In this document: piece by piece, positions 34,682 to 47,812 of the stretch
How positions within the stretch are numbered: the first letter of the stretch is position 1
Layout of the letters: each line of letters begins with the position of its first letter
From: Morella rubra
Taxonomy: Eukaryota > Streptophyta > Magnoliopsida > Fagales > Myricaceae
Direction of reading: 5' to 3'
DNA length: 64,000 nt
Assembly (NCBI GenBank): GCA_003952965.2
Contig: CM025856.1
Coordinates: 19,560,053-19,624,052 of the forward strand
Made by a program: the position numbers and the translations under genes
Notes under the pieces: generated by a model
Told to the model about the DNA's origin: nothing
The model's input: only the letters and a program-made list of their open reading frames with translations
Database searches by the model: none

Positions 34682-34902
34682 GCCAATTTTAACCCGCAAT
34701 ATTTTTCCTGGGGACTTCAATATGCCCAAAGATAATATGCCTATAAATAATCGAACTGTAAACAAAAGGATATGAAATTAACTCTCTAATTACCTCCACT
34801 CCTCCAGAATGCCTAAAATTAAAACAACCAAAAAACCAAAAACCAGATATGTTGGAGAAATATACAGTTATATATCTGCCATTCCCCCAGAAAATACCGT
34901 AA
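34682..34902. other. Single-copy spacer at the palindrome centre
   Basis: These 221 bp lie between the arms and have no inverted partner in the window. The sequence is AT-rich and non-coding. It begins inside intron 1 of the carboxypeptidase-like gene as read from either side. No transposon end, origin motif or coding exon was seen. The left arm stops matching after a TTTTATAT run and the right arm starts at ATATAAAA. Confidence 0.85.
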
Positions 34903-35016
34903 ATATAAAACTAAGAATATCCCCATGATATTGGTGATAGTTAGTATGAGACTAGACCCGGAGTCGTCGACCTTGAAAGCTCTTGGTAATCATGATATGG
35001 AAAATAAGACACTTAC

Positions 35017-35153
35017 CCTGCGTAGTGTTTGGAAGGAAAAGTCCCATTAAAACCAGGAAGGTGATTGATGAGAGTAGTGCTTGGGGCAGCTTCAATGATT
35101 CCCGAAGTCAAAAGCAGGCAAAGCGACAGGAAGAAGAAGTTGGCCATGGCCAT
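35017..35153 (-). CDS. Serine carboxypeptidase-like (SCPL20-type) exon 1 only (right)
   Basis: Exact mirror of the left exon, running toward the spacer, with the same signal peptide, the same LPGFNGTFPSKHY motif and the same GTAAGT donor. The two exon 1 copies face each other across about 450 bp. Neither can be spliced to downstream carboxypeptidase exons in this window. Confidence 0.75.
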
Positions 35154-37527
35154 GACGTATAACTGTATAACTATATACCTAAGATTTTTTACTGGCCTGG
35201 AGAATCTGCGAGCCAGAATGCAAATGTGAAGGAGAGAGTAGTGAAGAGACAAATGAGGAGCAACCACGGAATTGTATCAAACTATTTATGATTAACAAAG
35301 AATAAGGGACTGTACACGTGAAGACAGATAAGCGTTTTCCTAGATTATGGATCCGTCTTAATTATTATTATTTAATAAAAACGTGGAAGGGGGGATTATT
35401 GTCTTAATTGGGTAATCTATGTACAGAAATGCTCAGAGGGCATTAAATGTGTCTGCCTTAATTAGGATAGTCTAATTTGTAAAGAAAGAAGTAGACATTG
35501 AATGCCATAATAGTACATACACTGCATAAACAATCACAATAAATAGTGTTTACCGTAAATCTAATGACAAACAAATTATTTTGGTTAAATTAGATACAAA
35601 AAGTGAATGAAAGCATAAAATTTTAACAAAAGAAAAAGATAAATTAAGAGAAAATATACTTTGCACCTTTTAATTACATTACTACTACCATTTTTAAATT
35701 GCACTTCATGTGAATATTTTGTCACAAAATCAATAAAAAATGAGTCATATCATTATATAATTAAACTTTTAAATTATAATACGGAATGCAAATTAAAAAC
35801 CTATCCATAGATTAAATGCAAAATTTGAAGTGAAACGTAGGATAATTAGGGAAGCAAAGTATAATTTCTCTATATTGAAAATGAAGACACGGGAACATAC
35901 GATGGGAAAGTTGAAAGTACTGTGATGTTTCCCGACACTTGGTTTTTTATTAGGAAAAAGTATTACGGTATGAAATTGCTATGGATGTGACAAAAAAAGC
36001 AATTACTTTGATCTTGCATGTACTCTGTTTTTTCTGCTACGTAATTCTGCTGTCGTAACTTTATTGGCCTTTGGGTCATGTTCTAGCTCTTTGAGCTCTT
36101 TTGAGTCTTTCTCCCTTTGTAGTTTTTGGATCAATACTACTTACTAACTTATTAAAAAAAAAAAAAAAACTTTTTTAAATCGGTAGAAATAGCGAATTTC
36201 ATGAATTATGCATGAGTGGGTAATAATTTAGGCGTAGATTCCAATGAAAATAAGATGGGACCACTTAACTTTCCAATACGAAGGGGACTAGTTTAAGAAT
36301 TTTATAAATGCCAGTGGAGGGAGTTAGGATGAATAGCCACCAAAAGCAGGTTCTCTGCCACAATTCTATTAATAGCCACCAAAAGCAGGTACTCTGCGAC
36401 AATTCTCCCCCAACACAACACAACTCAAATTAAACTATTGGCTTTCTTTAGGTCGAGGTGGACGTGCTTGCTGGGTAACCTGCTACGTATCCAATGAAAA
36501 ACAAGACTAAGGTAAGGGCAAAGAGAGCCAAGGAATCATATACTCGTCGTACACTCGTGCTATAGCTTGTTCTTATGAATTAACTTGAAGCCTTGTTTCC
36601 TAGAAAATCACTTTTATCCGTTTTGAAGTCAAAACTTATAATTCCTACCCAAAGAAAAAAAGTCCGGGTATCTTTCGTGGTGTGTTCTGCAAACATTTTT
36701 TTAATGATTAATAAAATCTGTTAAGATATAATTGTTTTTGTAGTAGTCTATGACAGTGGTGCGTAAAAATTATATTAGAGGCAACTTTTGAAAAATATAT
36801 GATCTTGCAAGTACAACATTTTTTCCTTTCCAGTGACGAAAATTTCGTCTCAATTTCAATCGCATAACCCGTTGCGGATGTTCACCAAAGACGAAAATTA
36901 GCAACGGATGCTAAAACCATTTTCAGCGATGAAAAAAAATTTCGTCCCTAAAACTCAAACCTTCGGTAATGACTTCTTCTTCTTCATCTTCTTTCTTTTC
37001 TTTTCTTTTTTTTTTAATCGTAGATAATAAGTTTTTTTTGCCACTAAAAATTGAATTTCGATGCTAAAAGTTATCAAACATCACGTCAGTTGCGTCTGAA
37101 CTGCTGATAGCTGGATAAAGAAAGAGAGAAAAGACCTGCTTACAAGCTAGAATAGGAAAGAGATGATGCGGCTACTAGGATAAGAGCGGCGACCTTAGAA
37201 CAGGACTGCCTCTCGTCTTCAATCGAGGGGTTAAGAATTCCCTCTAGAACTAGAAGCACACTGAGGGTATGCCTCTTATTGACTGGAACAAATTAAACCC
37301 CGTAGGGAAGAATATTTTGGTCCAACCCCAAAGGAAAGCATCGGGAGAGTACACAGGTTTTGCTATTGATTCAACCTCCTCCTCATATTCAGAAGTAGCT
37401 TCCTTTCCTAATTCCAATCGTGACATTGGTAATCCCGGCCGCATGCATCTGAGATAAATCTAGTCTGATTCACGTGAAAAAAGGGCACTCCTTGTCCCCT
37501 CGTTGCGTTTTCAGTGATGAATAGATT

Positions 37528-37692
37528 GTCACTAAAACGTTCGTTCAAACAGACATTGTGGTTCGAACAATATTTTTGTGACGAAAAGTATTTGTCACAA
37601 ATACTTTCGAGACATTTGACAACGAATACGTAGGTCGTCAATAAAAATATTGTTCGAACAACAATGTTTGTTCGAACGAACGTTTTAGTGAC
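37528..37692. repeat. Nested imperfect hairpin with TTCGAAC motifs (right)
   Basis: Mirror of 31894-32057; pairing of the two sides is kept. Confidence 0.7.
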
Positions 37693-38121
37693 CTCTATAC
37701 TGATTCGTCGCAAAGTCTTCCCAAATCATGTGGTCTTCTCTTTAGCAACAAAAGAATTTCATCACTAATAATTAATTTCATTCGAACTGGTACTATTCGT
37801 TCGAATTGGTTCTCCTGTTTGAACGTGATTCCTGTTTACAGAATTCTAAATTCTTGCACATTTATGATCCATAATTAATATATTTCTATACCAAAACAGA
37901 TTTGTAATCTCTAACCCTGAAAATATTCTTGAATTACAAACATCTCAACACAATATAATTTGAAATAGAAAAGCACCAAAGTTCTACACAAAGTCTAAAA
38001 AGCAAAAATAAGTATCACTACTTCACACATTCAAATCTTAGAAAATATTCTAAGATTCCACTCAAGCCTAAACTATCAACAAAACAAAAATCCACATGGA
38101 AAACCTCATAATTAGCAATTA

Positions 38122-38451
38122 CCTATGAATCTCTTTGTGAAGCTTATGTCAAGATTTGTTGAAATTGATCTTGCATTTGCCTTTGCACCTCCATTTTTGA
38201 TTGTTTGATTTTTAGCTTATCATAGTTGCTCTGCCTCGACCTCATCTCTTATATTGTCACACTAGCTCCCTCTAAGTCACAAGCAAGTGCGGCCTCACTT
38301 TGTATGGACACAAAAGAGGATGAGGCATAGGCCTTACAAAGCGACTCAAACCTCTCACATAGCTAGATTTGATCCTAAGGACCCAACTGAAAACCTCAAC
38401 GTCATTTGATGTATCTGACTCTGAAGTAGATTGGGATTGAATGTCTACCAT
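38122..38451 (-). pseudogene. CACTA (Transposase_24-like) C-terminal fragment (right)
   Basis: Mirror of 31135-31464, with extra bases around 38270-38290 relative to the left arm. Confidence 0.55.
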
Positions 38452-41395
38452 TTTCTCCTACAATTATAAAATTACATTATGGATTCTAATAAGATCATGG
38501 TGTAAAATTCTTAGGATATGAAATCATTTTTACTTGCACGATTATCTCTAGCAACTTCAACCACCCATTTACTACTTTTTTTAAGTGTCTTACTATGTAA
38601 ATCTACAGCTTTTGTTGTTCCACTCTTGGTCTTGCTGTGCAATCATAGATCAAAAGAAACAAAATTCAACTTATCTGTCAAATTAAAATGTGCTGAAAAT
38701 TATTTAATGTACTTACTAACTGCTTTCTATGCCAAACGAAAAATGTTGAACCACCAATACCTTCAAATTGATCTATTTTAAGTGTTGATTCGACACATTC
38801 CTAAATATAAGAACATTCAATCTACTTATTATTTTAAAAAAAAAAAAAAAAAAACTTAATTAGACAAACAGTCCATGTGGTATATGTTTGTATAAATTCG
38901 TCTTAATCTTGGTACAATAATTGTTTAGTAAACAAATGGTCCCTCTGTTTCGTCAGACCACTAACACCCAATGTTGAGCTGAAAAAAAATCTCCACGTGT
39001 GCACCAACCCAGCGACGAACACCTGTCCTACTAGGCCAGCTTGATGCCACCCCATCGCTCATCATCAACGACGCGCACACCCTATCAAACTTTTTCTAAA
39101 AATTTAAGTTAACTCACTCTCCGTTGGACCCATCTCCCTCCCCGATATCCCACCCCAAATGAGCAAGTCATATACACGTTCCCTGTGGAGAAAAAAGTCC
39201 AAAAACCCTAACTTTCTACTCTTCTTCAACACCCATTCGACCCCTTTCAATTTGAAGCTTCAGGAAATTAAGCTTCAAGAAACCTAAAAGTTTGTCTCAA
39301 TTTTCATCAATCGGAACTCCTCTGTAACGATCCCAGGGTGTAAAAGGATGTTGAGTTGGCATAAGATGGTCTAGTGCAGTTGGGAAGTTGTTAGGCAGAC
39401 ATGAGAATAGGGCATGTTGCTTTATATAAATAGTTAATCAATTAGCAAGAGGGATCGAAAAATAAAAGTCTAGAAGTTGTTTAGTTTTACCCTTTTTGGA
39501 GTTTGGCTTACTTGAACAAGCTATTTTTGTACTTTTCTTACCATTTTCTCAAGAAACAAACAATACACAAAAGAGGCTTTTTACATCCTCTCAGTTTGCA
39601 TTCTGTCTCACCAAGTACTTTTTTTCCGATCGATTTGCATCTGTAGCTCTAGCTCTTGTGGCGTTATTTATGTTCCTGTCTCCCTTGTAGGGTTCTGTCT
39701 TCTCCCCTTTATTGTCTTGTTTATTCCCTCGGTTTGCATAAGTGTTTGATACATATGCAGAACACTTCAACCTACTAGTGCACTTGATTGGTATTTATCA
39801 AGCTTAAAATAAATAGAGATTAGTGGGATAGAGAGATACTTGATTTTTTTTTTTCTCCCAACCGTGGGATACACAATATTGAGGGTTGTTGTTTGATGTA
39901 TATTTTGTTGTCTATCAACTGTGAGACTATGTTTTTCGTCAATTGGTCTCAACTTTGGGATACATATCATATTATCAACATACTGATAGCATGTTGCCTT
40001 ACTTTTGTTCTCATGATCTTTTTCTTTATCCTTAAGGAGGCATAATGATTTTGTATTTATCTATTTTGTACACATTTATGAATTGATTTTTAAGTCTTGG
40101 TACAGAAAGTTGGAACATTTCTCTTTGCTAGTTTTTTTAAGTTACAGCACATCTAGTGAGTCATAAATGGGGTCACGTTTTATGCCTTCATTGGGTTCAT
40201 TTTGAACTTTTTTTAAGTTCCAGCATATGTAGTTTGGACCTAGTTTAGAATTGCCTAACGTAACCATGAGGCATTTGCAAAAAAAATAAACTTGGACAAA
40301 GTCTACCTTTTCCATTTTGAAGTTTCACAAAAAGAAAATGAAAACATATATTTCTGTTTGCAAATATTTGAATAAGGCTTGAAGATTTTTGGACATAGCT
40401 AGGAAGCTAGCTTCTTTCCTTGTTTGTTTATACATCACGCCCTATATTGTACTGACCCTAGTACTCTCCTATAGTAATAGAATACACACATGGCAGGATT
40501 ATGACACGTAAGTTCTCCAAGTGTTTGAATGACCAAAATATCCTTCCTCAATTTAATGCGAAAAATTCAACGAAAAAATGATTTAGTCAAAGAATGATAT
40601 AGAGAGATTTCAAAAGTTTAAAATATAATTTCATTGAAGTAAAGAAATTAATCTACTAAAAGATTAAAACTGTAGGTTGTTAGCAAAATACTAGACCCAC
40701 ATGATAATTTTTAAAAGCTACGAAGTATAAATATATATATTTAGCTTGTCAGAGCCAAAAGTCATCACATAAGGGAAAGTATACTTGGAAATTCTAAATT
40801 GAATATTATGTAATTATTCAAAAGCATAATTGTTATCAGCATAATAAATGTATCAAACATAAAATTCTAATATAAGAAAAGTAAACTCTCACGTATCATG
40901 TATCATTAACAAGGTATTACAAACTACCTAACCACATAAAAGATATATACATTATACAAATATTTTTTGCATGTGGTTATTTTGTTTGGAAAAATAACAA
41001 ATAGGCAAAAATAAAAATTCTTTGTGCCCATGTGCTCCAAGTGAGAAGAATCTATACACTGCACGAAATCAAGTGTTGCCTGTTTGATTTTTTTTTCTTT
41101 GAGAAAGATTACATTAATATTGTATGTGTGAAAGTGTAAATTCGTACTTGCATAAAACGAAGAAGAAGAGTTTTTGTGCTTGTGTGTTTTGAAGAAACAA
41201 GAACAAAGTGTTGCATACATTTTTTTTTTTTTGAAATGATGAATTTGTGTGGTTGCATGTTTGATTCTTGTTAAGAAACATTTTGAATCCGAATGCATGT
41301 TGATTTGCTCAATATGGAATTCACTAGTCTTTTTTTGAAGCAGTCTATTCATTATATCTGTATAATGTTATACTCAAATAAAAACGTTACGCAGC

Positions 41396-41801
41396 GAGAT
41401 TTGTGAAAAATATTTTCACTATTTTATTTACTTATATAGATAGTAAGTAAAAATAAATTTATTTGAGAAAATTATTTTTGAAATTTTTGGCAGTCCAACT
41501 GGATATAGACTGAGAATTAAAATTATATGAGGAATTTAATCAGTGATATTATTTCGATCCTATTAACTCATGTAGAATATAGTATAGAAAAAAAAAATAA
41601 GCATATAATTGTTAGCAAAAGAGATTTTACAAAAGCAATCTCATTATCTCGGAAGTCAATTGTGATATGTTAATGGATATAATCACAATTTGTAGAAGCT
41701 CATAAATTTGAATACAGAATATAAGAGAGTTAATGAAAAAAAGTTTTCCATAATGATCATACAGTTAAAATTTGAGGTCCCTAAGGATCCCACTCACAAG
41801 C
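41396..41801. repeat. LTR-like direct repeat unit B (right)
   Basis: Mirror of 27745-28150, with several 1-3-base differences. Confidence 0.55.
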
Positions 41802-42560
41802 ACAGTTAAAGCTATGAGCAAGCCATTATAATAACTCACAGTTTTCATTTGAGAAGAGAATAAGGATATATCGTGAAAGAGTTTCTCTATCTAAGCTTTC
41901 TCTCCCTAAAATTCTCTATCAAGAACTGTGCGCGTGAATCCGAAGGAGGCAGCACGCTTGAGCTGCTCTTTTTCAATGATCCAACATTCCATTGTGACTT
42001 TGATGATCTTCTTATATTTATATATGAGTATTATGATGTGATATAAGATGTTACACAAATATTGTTAAGTGACATTGTAGAAAATCATGCCAATAATTAA
42101 TGAATCAAATACAAGAGTATGACTCTTCAGTTTCTTTGTTCACTTGATGTTTGTTCTAGACCAATGCACATGTTTATGTATATAGGTTTCATTGTGCCTT
42201 TATTAAATAGGATGATGGACTTCGTCATTGAGGTGTGACCTTAAGCAAACGAGTGAGTGTATTGTAAGAGTACATGCACTAAACGAGATCAAAAATGAAT
42301 ACCTTCTGGAATTGATCACTGATGTTGAGAAGATATTTAGCAAAATTAATTTATTTTATCCTTAGACCTCAGAGGTTTATATGTCTATGTTGTGTACTTA
42401 TGTTTTGACCTAGTCATTTGATGATGATCTTTCTAGGTTAAATATTCCAAACAACGTTGGGTTTTACATAATAAATGAGTTTTGTATAAATGTTCAAATA
42501 AGGAATCAATCAAATCTCTTGATGTAGTAGTATTCGATATTTTTGTAAATGGTTGGACTA

Positions 42561-42986
42561 GAAAAGAAACATTGGCTAATGGAATTTTGTGAAAATGTTT
42601 TTCAAAATAATATATATAATATATATTTATTTGTGAAATTATTTTGTAAACAATTGAAACTCCAACGGTTAGTTATGTGAATTAAGAATTATATGCGTAG
42701 GACTTAATTGTGATATGATTCTGTCCTATTAGCTTATGTGGAATATAGTATGGTAGATGATAAATAAATTATTAGAATCATAAATCACTCTCAAATACTC
42801 GGGGTGAATTGTAATATGTTGATAGACATGATTACAATTAATAGAAGCCTGAAATTCAAAATAAAAGAATATAAAGAATTAATGGAAAAAGAATTTTTCA
42901 TGTGATCCTACGATCAAGATCTGAGATCTCTAACAATCTCTCGCCCTATCACAGTGAGTTTATTTAAAAGGATAGCTATGAGATAG
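42561..42986. repeat. LTR-like direct repeat unit A (right)
   Basis: Mirror of 26560-26985, with indels around 42670-42780. Confidence 0.55.
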
Positions 42987-44305
42987 TCTATTGTAAGTTT
43001 TTGGGTTAGCCATCAGGACCTTAGAAAAACTCTGTAACGACTGTGAGCGTGAAGAAAAAGAGATACAAATTTAGGCTGCTAAGTTGTGAAATCAAAAGGC
43101 TCAAGATGTGAGATCAATAAGACCTAAAGATTAAAAGAAGATTAAAAAATCAATCGCAGAGAAATCAAGATCGTCTGTCAAGATCAAGTAAGTTAACTTT
43201 TTCGCAGGCATCAACTTTTAGTTGAATAGGTTCATTGAATCATTCTCTGACATCTGTACCATTGTTCATGCAAGAATATTTGTATTGGCCGGATTTATAA
43301 TTTGCTTTTGAAAAACGATTTCAAACAAAAATTGATTTGTTCTTGGCCGTTTTTCGAAACCAAGTGAAAAGATTTTTTATGTAGAGTCTGTAGAAAATAT
43401 TGGATGTGATCATGCTGTTGTGAATATTTTCCTTTGGATTCTTATATGAATTTCGGATTATTTGTGAAACTTCTTTGACGGAGAGAGAGAAAAAGTTTCT
43501 CTCACCAAGAAAAGTGGGCAGCAGCACGATGGAGCTGCTGCCGCACCACTTGGCTAGAGCCCTCGGCAGGAGCCGTGCCTGGTATGACCAGCGCGGCCCT
43601 GCCTAAGCCGGTGTGATGTCCAGCGGCCTTGGATTGGTCATGTCTAGGACATGGTGTGAGATTTTAATTTGCTATATGAATATTTGATAGATACCATCAT
43701 GTTTTGTTCATTAATACATGACCTTCTTTATCCCCTCGTATATATATATATATATGAGAACACAAGACATACTGATTTGTACAGATTTGTCGTTTGTCAC
43801 CTGCTACTGTACAAGCTCGAACTTTACGTAAATAGAAGCTATTTGTTCTGCCAAATCTTCGAAAGGAGTTAATTTCTTACAAATAATAATACAAGCACGA
43901 AACTTTGATATTCTCGAAGCTGTTCGTTCTGGCTAAATCTAAAAAAGATTTACTGACGTTTTCAAAAATGAAGAACACAACTCAATTCCACGCAACTTCC
44001 CAAACCTCAACTTTGCCATTCATTGAGAAAATAAAAAACAAAAAATAGGTATTTAATGTTCTCTAAACGAAGATATTAGAAAAGTTTCCTGAACTTATTG
44101 ATTGAACAAAGTTTATTACAAATATTTATCTCTGATCAGACAGCAGAGGCAGTGAACCTTTTGCCTAGCTCCAACCACCAATAAAATCAGCAATAAAAAA
44201 CAGATCTCTCATTCCAGCTTGAACGTTCCTTTCCAAACCCGATCAATTTCAGAAATCAAGTAGAAAATAGATAGGCTCAAAACATACATATCAATAATAT
44301 TATAT

Positions 44306-45162
44306 CTAGTAACCATATTTGGGGACTGACTGAGGTTTTGAGGTGTAGAAGAAAGGCCCCACAGAGTATAACTTCATATGCTTGTCATTGAGATACGGTA
44401 AGAAAAGGGGAGCACCACTGATACCGTGGTTAACATCAACAGGAACTGACAAGTCCCCAGGGGTGAAACGATACAGATATGCCTTGCATTCCTGAATCTT
44501 CCAACCCTTTTTAAGAAACGAAAGAGATATGTTGCGAGGAAATAGCCGTTCGCATCGCATTCGTTACTCAATATGGAGAACGGAGTTGTCTCGTAGCCAT
44601 TCTCATCAGCAGCTAGACATGCTATCCTTGCCACAGCTCCTACATTTACCAACAAAAAAAAAAAAAAAAATGAATAACTAAAACCAAGTCAACGCTATAA
44701 ATTGGTCTTCTGCTCCTATGTTTGACTCCATTACATTCGGCCTCTCATATTGTTGATGACTCATTCGACCCATGCTTGCATAAAGATAGCTCTCCTTTCG
44801 AATATTAATTGCATGTTGGTAGTTAAAAGAAGCAATGATATCGGTAAATGTCCCAAAGAACAGTTAGACGTAAAGATTACCTTTAATTGGAACATACTTG
44901 GAACCGGATTTACATAAAACAACCCCCTGAATACCAACGATCAGTTCTGGATTTGGTTTCTGATAATCTGGTTTTGGGGGGAGATGTGTATCGTCTCCTT
45001 TCAGTTTTGGTTTCTCATGATACTCTGGTTTTGAAGGGAAAGGCGTATCGTTTCTCTCGGTTTTCGGTTTGCCATAGTCGGGTTTTGGAGCATATCCAGA
45101 ATCGCTAGCAGAGGCAATAACTGACAGTGACAAGAAGAGAAGAAAAGAGGTGTGAAAGCCAT
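44306..45162 (-). pseudogene. Proline-rich Pollen Ole e 1-domain gene, additionally frameshifted (right)
   Basis: Mirror of 24346-25198. The start-region frame problem is the same, although this copy has three extra bases in the signal-peptide stretch. In exon 2 it has further changes: one T missing in the left-arm ACATTATC (around 44530), an extra T and a missing A around 44446-44470 and a rearranged CCTTTTCTTACC segment (44395-44415). The downstream frame partly recovers, because +1 and -1 changes cancel, but the central part of the domain is lost. The mixture of cancelling single-base indels looks like either neutral decay or residual read error. Confidence 0.65.
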
Positions 45163-46565
45163 TGTCTTTGTTATGATGATACAGAAGGAGAATGATGGAG
45201 GGGTGCAGTACTGAAGGGGCTACGATGCATAATCCTTTTATAAGCAGGTGGTTGATCAATTGTGTTAAAATCATGAAATAAAATATGTAATCTTTGAGGA
45301 GTTATTTGTTGCACGATAGCAAATCATAATGGATATTTTATTCTCTGATGGCAGGCGATCATAATTAATCGCGAACAACGTCTACTGCTTACCACAAAGA
45401 AGGTTCTTGTCGTCAACACATTACACATGAATGTATATATGCTAGAATTAGCAGTCCTGAGAAAAAAATTTCAAATTTTGAAACTAAACTAATCCGCAAT
45501 TATCTATAACATAATTGCTTTCATTATGTTCAAGTATTGCTATATTGATTTACGGTGGGTTTGGTACATTTTGCTGCAATCCACTACGTGTGAGATCCAT
45601 GTACAACATTATAGGAACCATATAGTGCTGACTCATCTGAAATCGTATGTTCAGATAGTAAGGAAGTTGGAAAATTAATTCTTCTGCACGTCACTCAGAA
45701 CTCGAAAGACTCTGATTCATAGATATTAAGGAATGTCTTGCAATCCTTCAGCATTTTTTTTTGTTTCTTACTGAATAAAAGAGTGGAAGGAGGCGGTCAA
45801 CTCGTCTAGGTGTGACTATAAGAATTTCCATACGCTGCAGAATGGCAGTCCTTCATCATTTACTTCGCTTGATGAAGCTATAAGAAATTCTTAATTAAGG
45901 ACCAATAGAACAGATAGATAGGTGTTTCGCGCGCACCTACCTACCAAGTACCAAGATACAAGCTCGAGATTTTTATTTCCCTAGAAGCTGTTTCTTCTCG
46001 CCACAATCTTCGAAAAGATTTTAATTGCACTTGAAAAATGCAACACGTGTAAACATGCGCTGGATGGTAGACTTTGCACTTCTCTGTCTCCTTGTGCTTA
46101 CGTAGGGTTTGATCCATTAATTCTTCCAACTTAATGGTCTCAACCGGACATGTACAGATCATGCTTTCATGTCGTGCAGACCATACCTTCGTACTTCAAA
46201 TAATTTTACCTTTTGGGACGCCAAAATAATTCATCCCAAAAAATACTCTGTAAAATCCGTCCCGAAAGTTGTTAGTTGTGACTGGATAATTTTTAAGTTC
46301 TGACTGGTTATTTTTTTAGACTGCAAATAAAATTTGTCCCAGACACTTTTTTTTTTTTTTTTTCCCCGACGGAAAATATTTTTGCAACAGAAATTTCCGT
46401 CCCAAAAAAAAATTTGATTTTTTGGTACAATCATCCTGATTGTAGTCGTTGTTTCAAGATGTCTAATCCCTAACTCTTTTAATCTTAAGGTGACCCTTAA
46501 TGGAGAGTCTCAAGCCGGACCAAGCTCAAATAATTTGACAGTTTACACAAGATTGCGCAATAAGT

Positions 46566-46706
46566 AATGGGAAGGAAGTAGCACGAAATAAATCGAGAAA
46601 TCAAAATGGGAACGTTGTTGTCGAGGGATGTACCATTGAGCAATTCAACAGATGCACCCCTTCACGTTTGAAGGAAAAGGCTATCCATTTGGATTCAACG
46701 CATTGA
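46566..46706 (+). pseudogene. Short gag-like frame, broken copy (right)
   Basis: Mirror of 22790-22924. Extra bases just after the ATG and near the AAATAAATCG string shift the frame and create stops. Confidence 0.3.
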
Positions 46707-47099
46707 AGACATGCTCCCGTATAGAATTCCCGATTCGGTCTTTAGCCTGACTTGTGTATATTTATAAGACATGTGTACTCTCGATCTTTTTGGATCACGC
46801 TAGTCTTTCTTTACCACCTAGATCTACTTGAATATATAGTTTCTTGATCTTTATTGTATCTTATACTGTGGATTTCATTACAATGAAACAAAAAAAAAAA
46901 AAATTAATCCATCAAAAGATCCCTATGGCACTTGAGTTTTCTTGTGCAAAGTTCAAATACTCGAAAAATCATCGTCAGTGGTATGTCCATCCAAATTTCT
47001 CTGGGTATACGGTGATCATATGTTTGAGAATAACGTAGCAGAGAAGCCCAGTATTTAGCTCATGTTTTCTTGACAAGGCAATGTTTCCTCGAAACTACG

Positions 47100-47327
47100 C
47101 CTATATTTGGTTTGTTTTGAAAACATTTTTTGTATAATGATTAAGATAAATTATTTTTTTTTTTTTTAGAGATAGTGTAGATTTTTTTGAGATTGGTAAA
47201 AAGTTTGTAAAAAGTTGTTGGAATTTGTAAAAAAGTTATTGGAGTTTATAAAAAAGTATTGTATTTAATGAAAAATTTATTGCGGAAAATTTTTGAAATT
47301 TTTTTTGAGAATTAGCAAACATAGCCT
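47100..47327. mobile_element. AT-rich small TIR element (MITE), copy 3 (right)
   Basis: Mirror of 22169-22396; differs in poly-T length. Confidence 0.5.
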
Positions 47328-47812
47328 ACAATTTTCTTAGGAAAAGCATATTCGATGACCTTTTTCTTGGTCATTACAGCAACCTCGTGGACAAATACCC
47401 ATGAGAATGGTGAATCAATCGGTTGGCACCCGCTCTGCCTTCCGTTATTTATTTTCTATTTTCCTCAATTGTATTGCACCATGTAGATATTCCAAGTGAT
47501 CGGCATTTCCTAACCGCTCCAAGCTCCTTGTACCTACCCTTGTTGATACATGATTTTTGTCGTAACTTGAAAAGAAACAAACTTGATTCTGCAAAGATTT
47601 CACCTCGTCACAGACAAGACGATCACCGAATCAGTCAGAGTAGGCTGGGAGATTCAACCCTGGACCCAATTAATCCACGCACCCCAAAACAAACAAGTGG
47701 CTCTTCTGGAATATGCACGTAGGCCCACCTTATCCACAATTTGAGAAGGGCAAAAAAAGAAGGAAAAAAAGTCCCCAAGAACATGGCTGATGGCTAGCAG
47801 CAGAATGGGGAA

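Noticed and set aside
37250..37713. Open frames over the hairpin and higher-GC segment
   Set aside because: They run through an inverted repeat and are broken in the left arm; no domain is seen.
40924..41352. Longest right-arm frame near the centre
   Set aside because: It arises from homopolymer length differences relative to the left arm; the composition is Lys/Phe/Asn-rich with no family resemblance.
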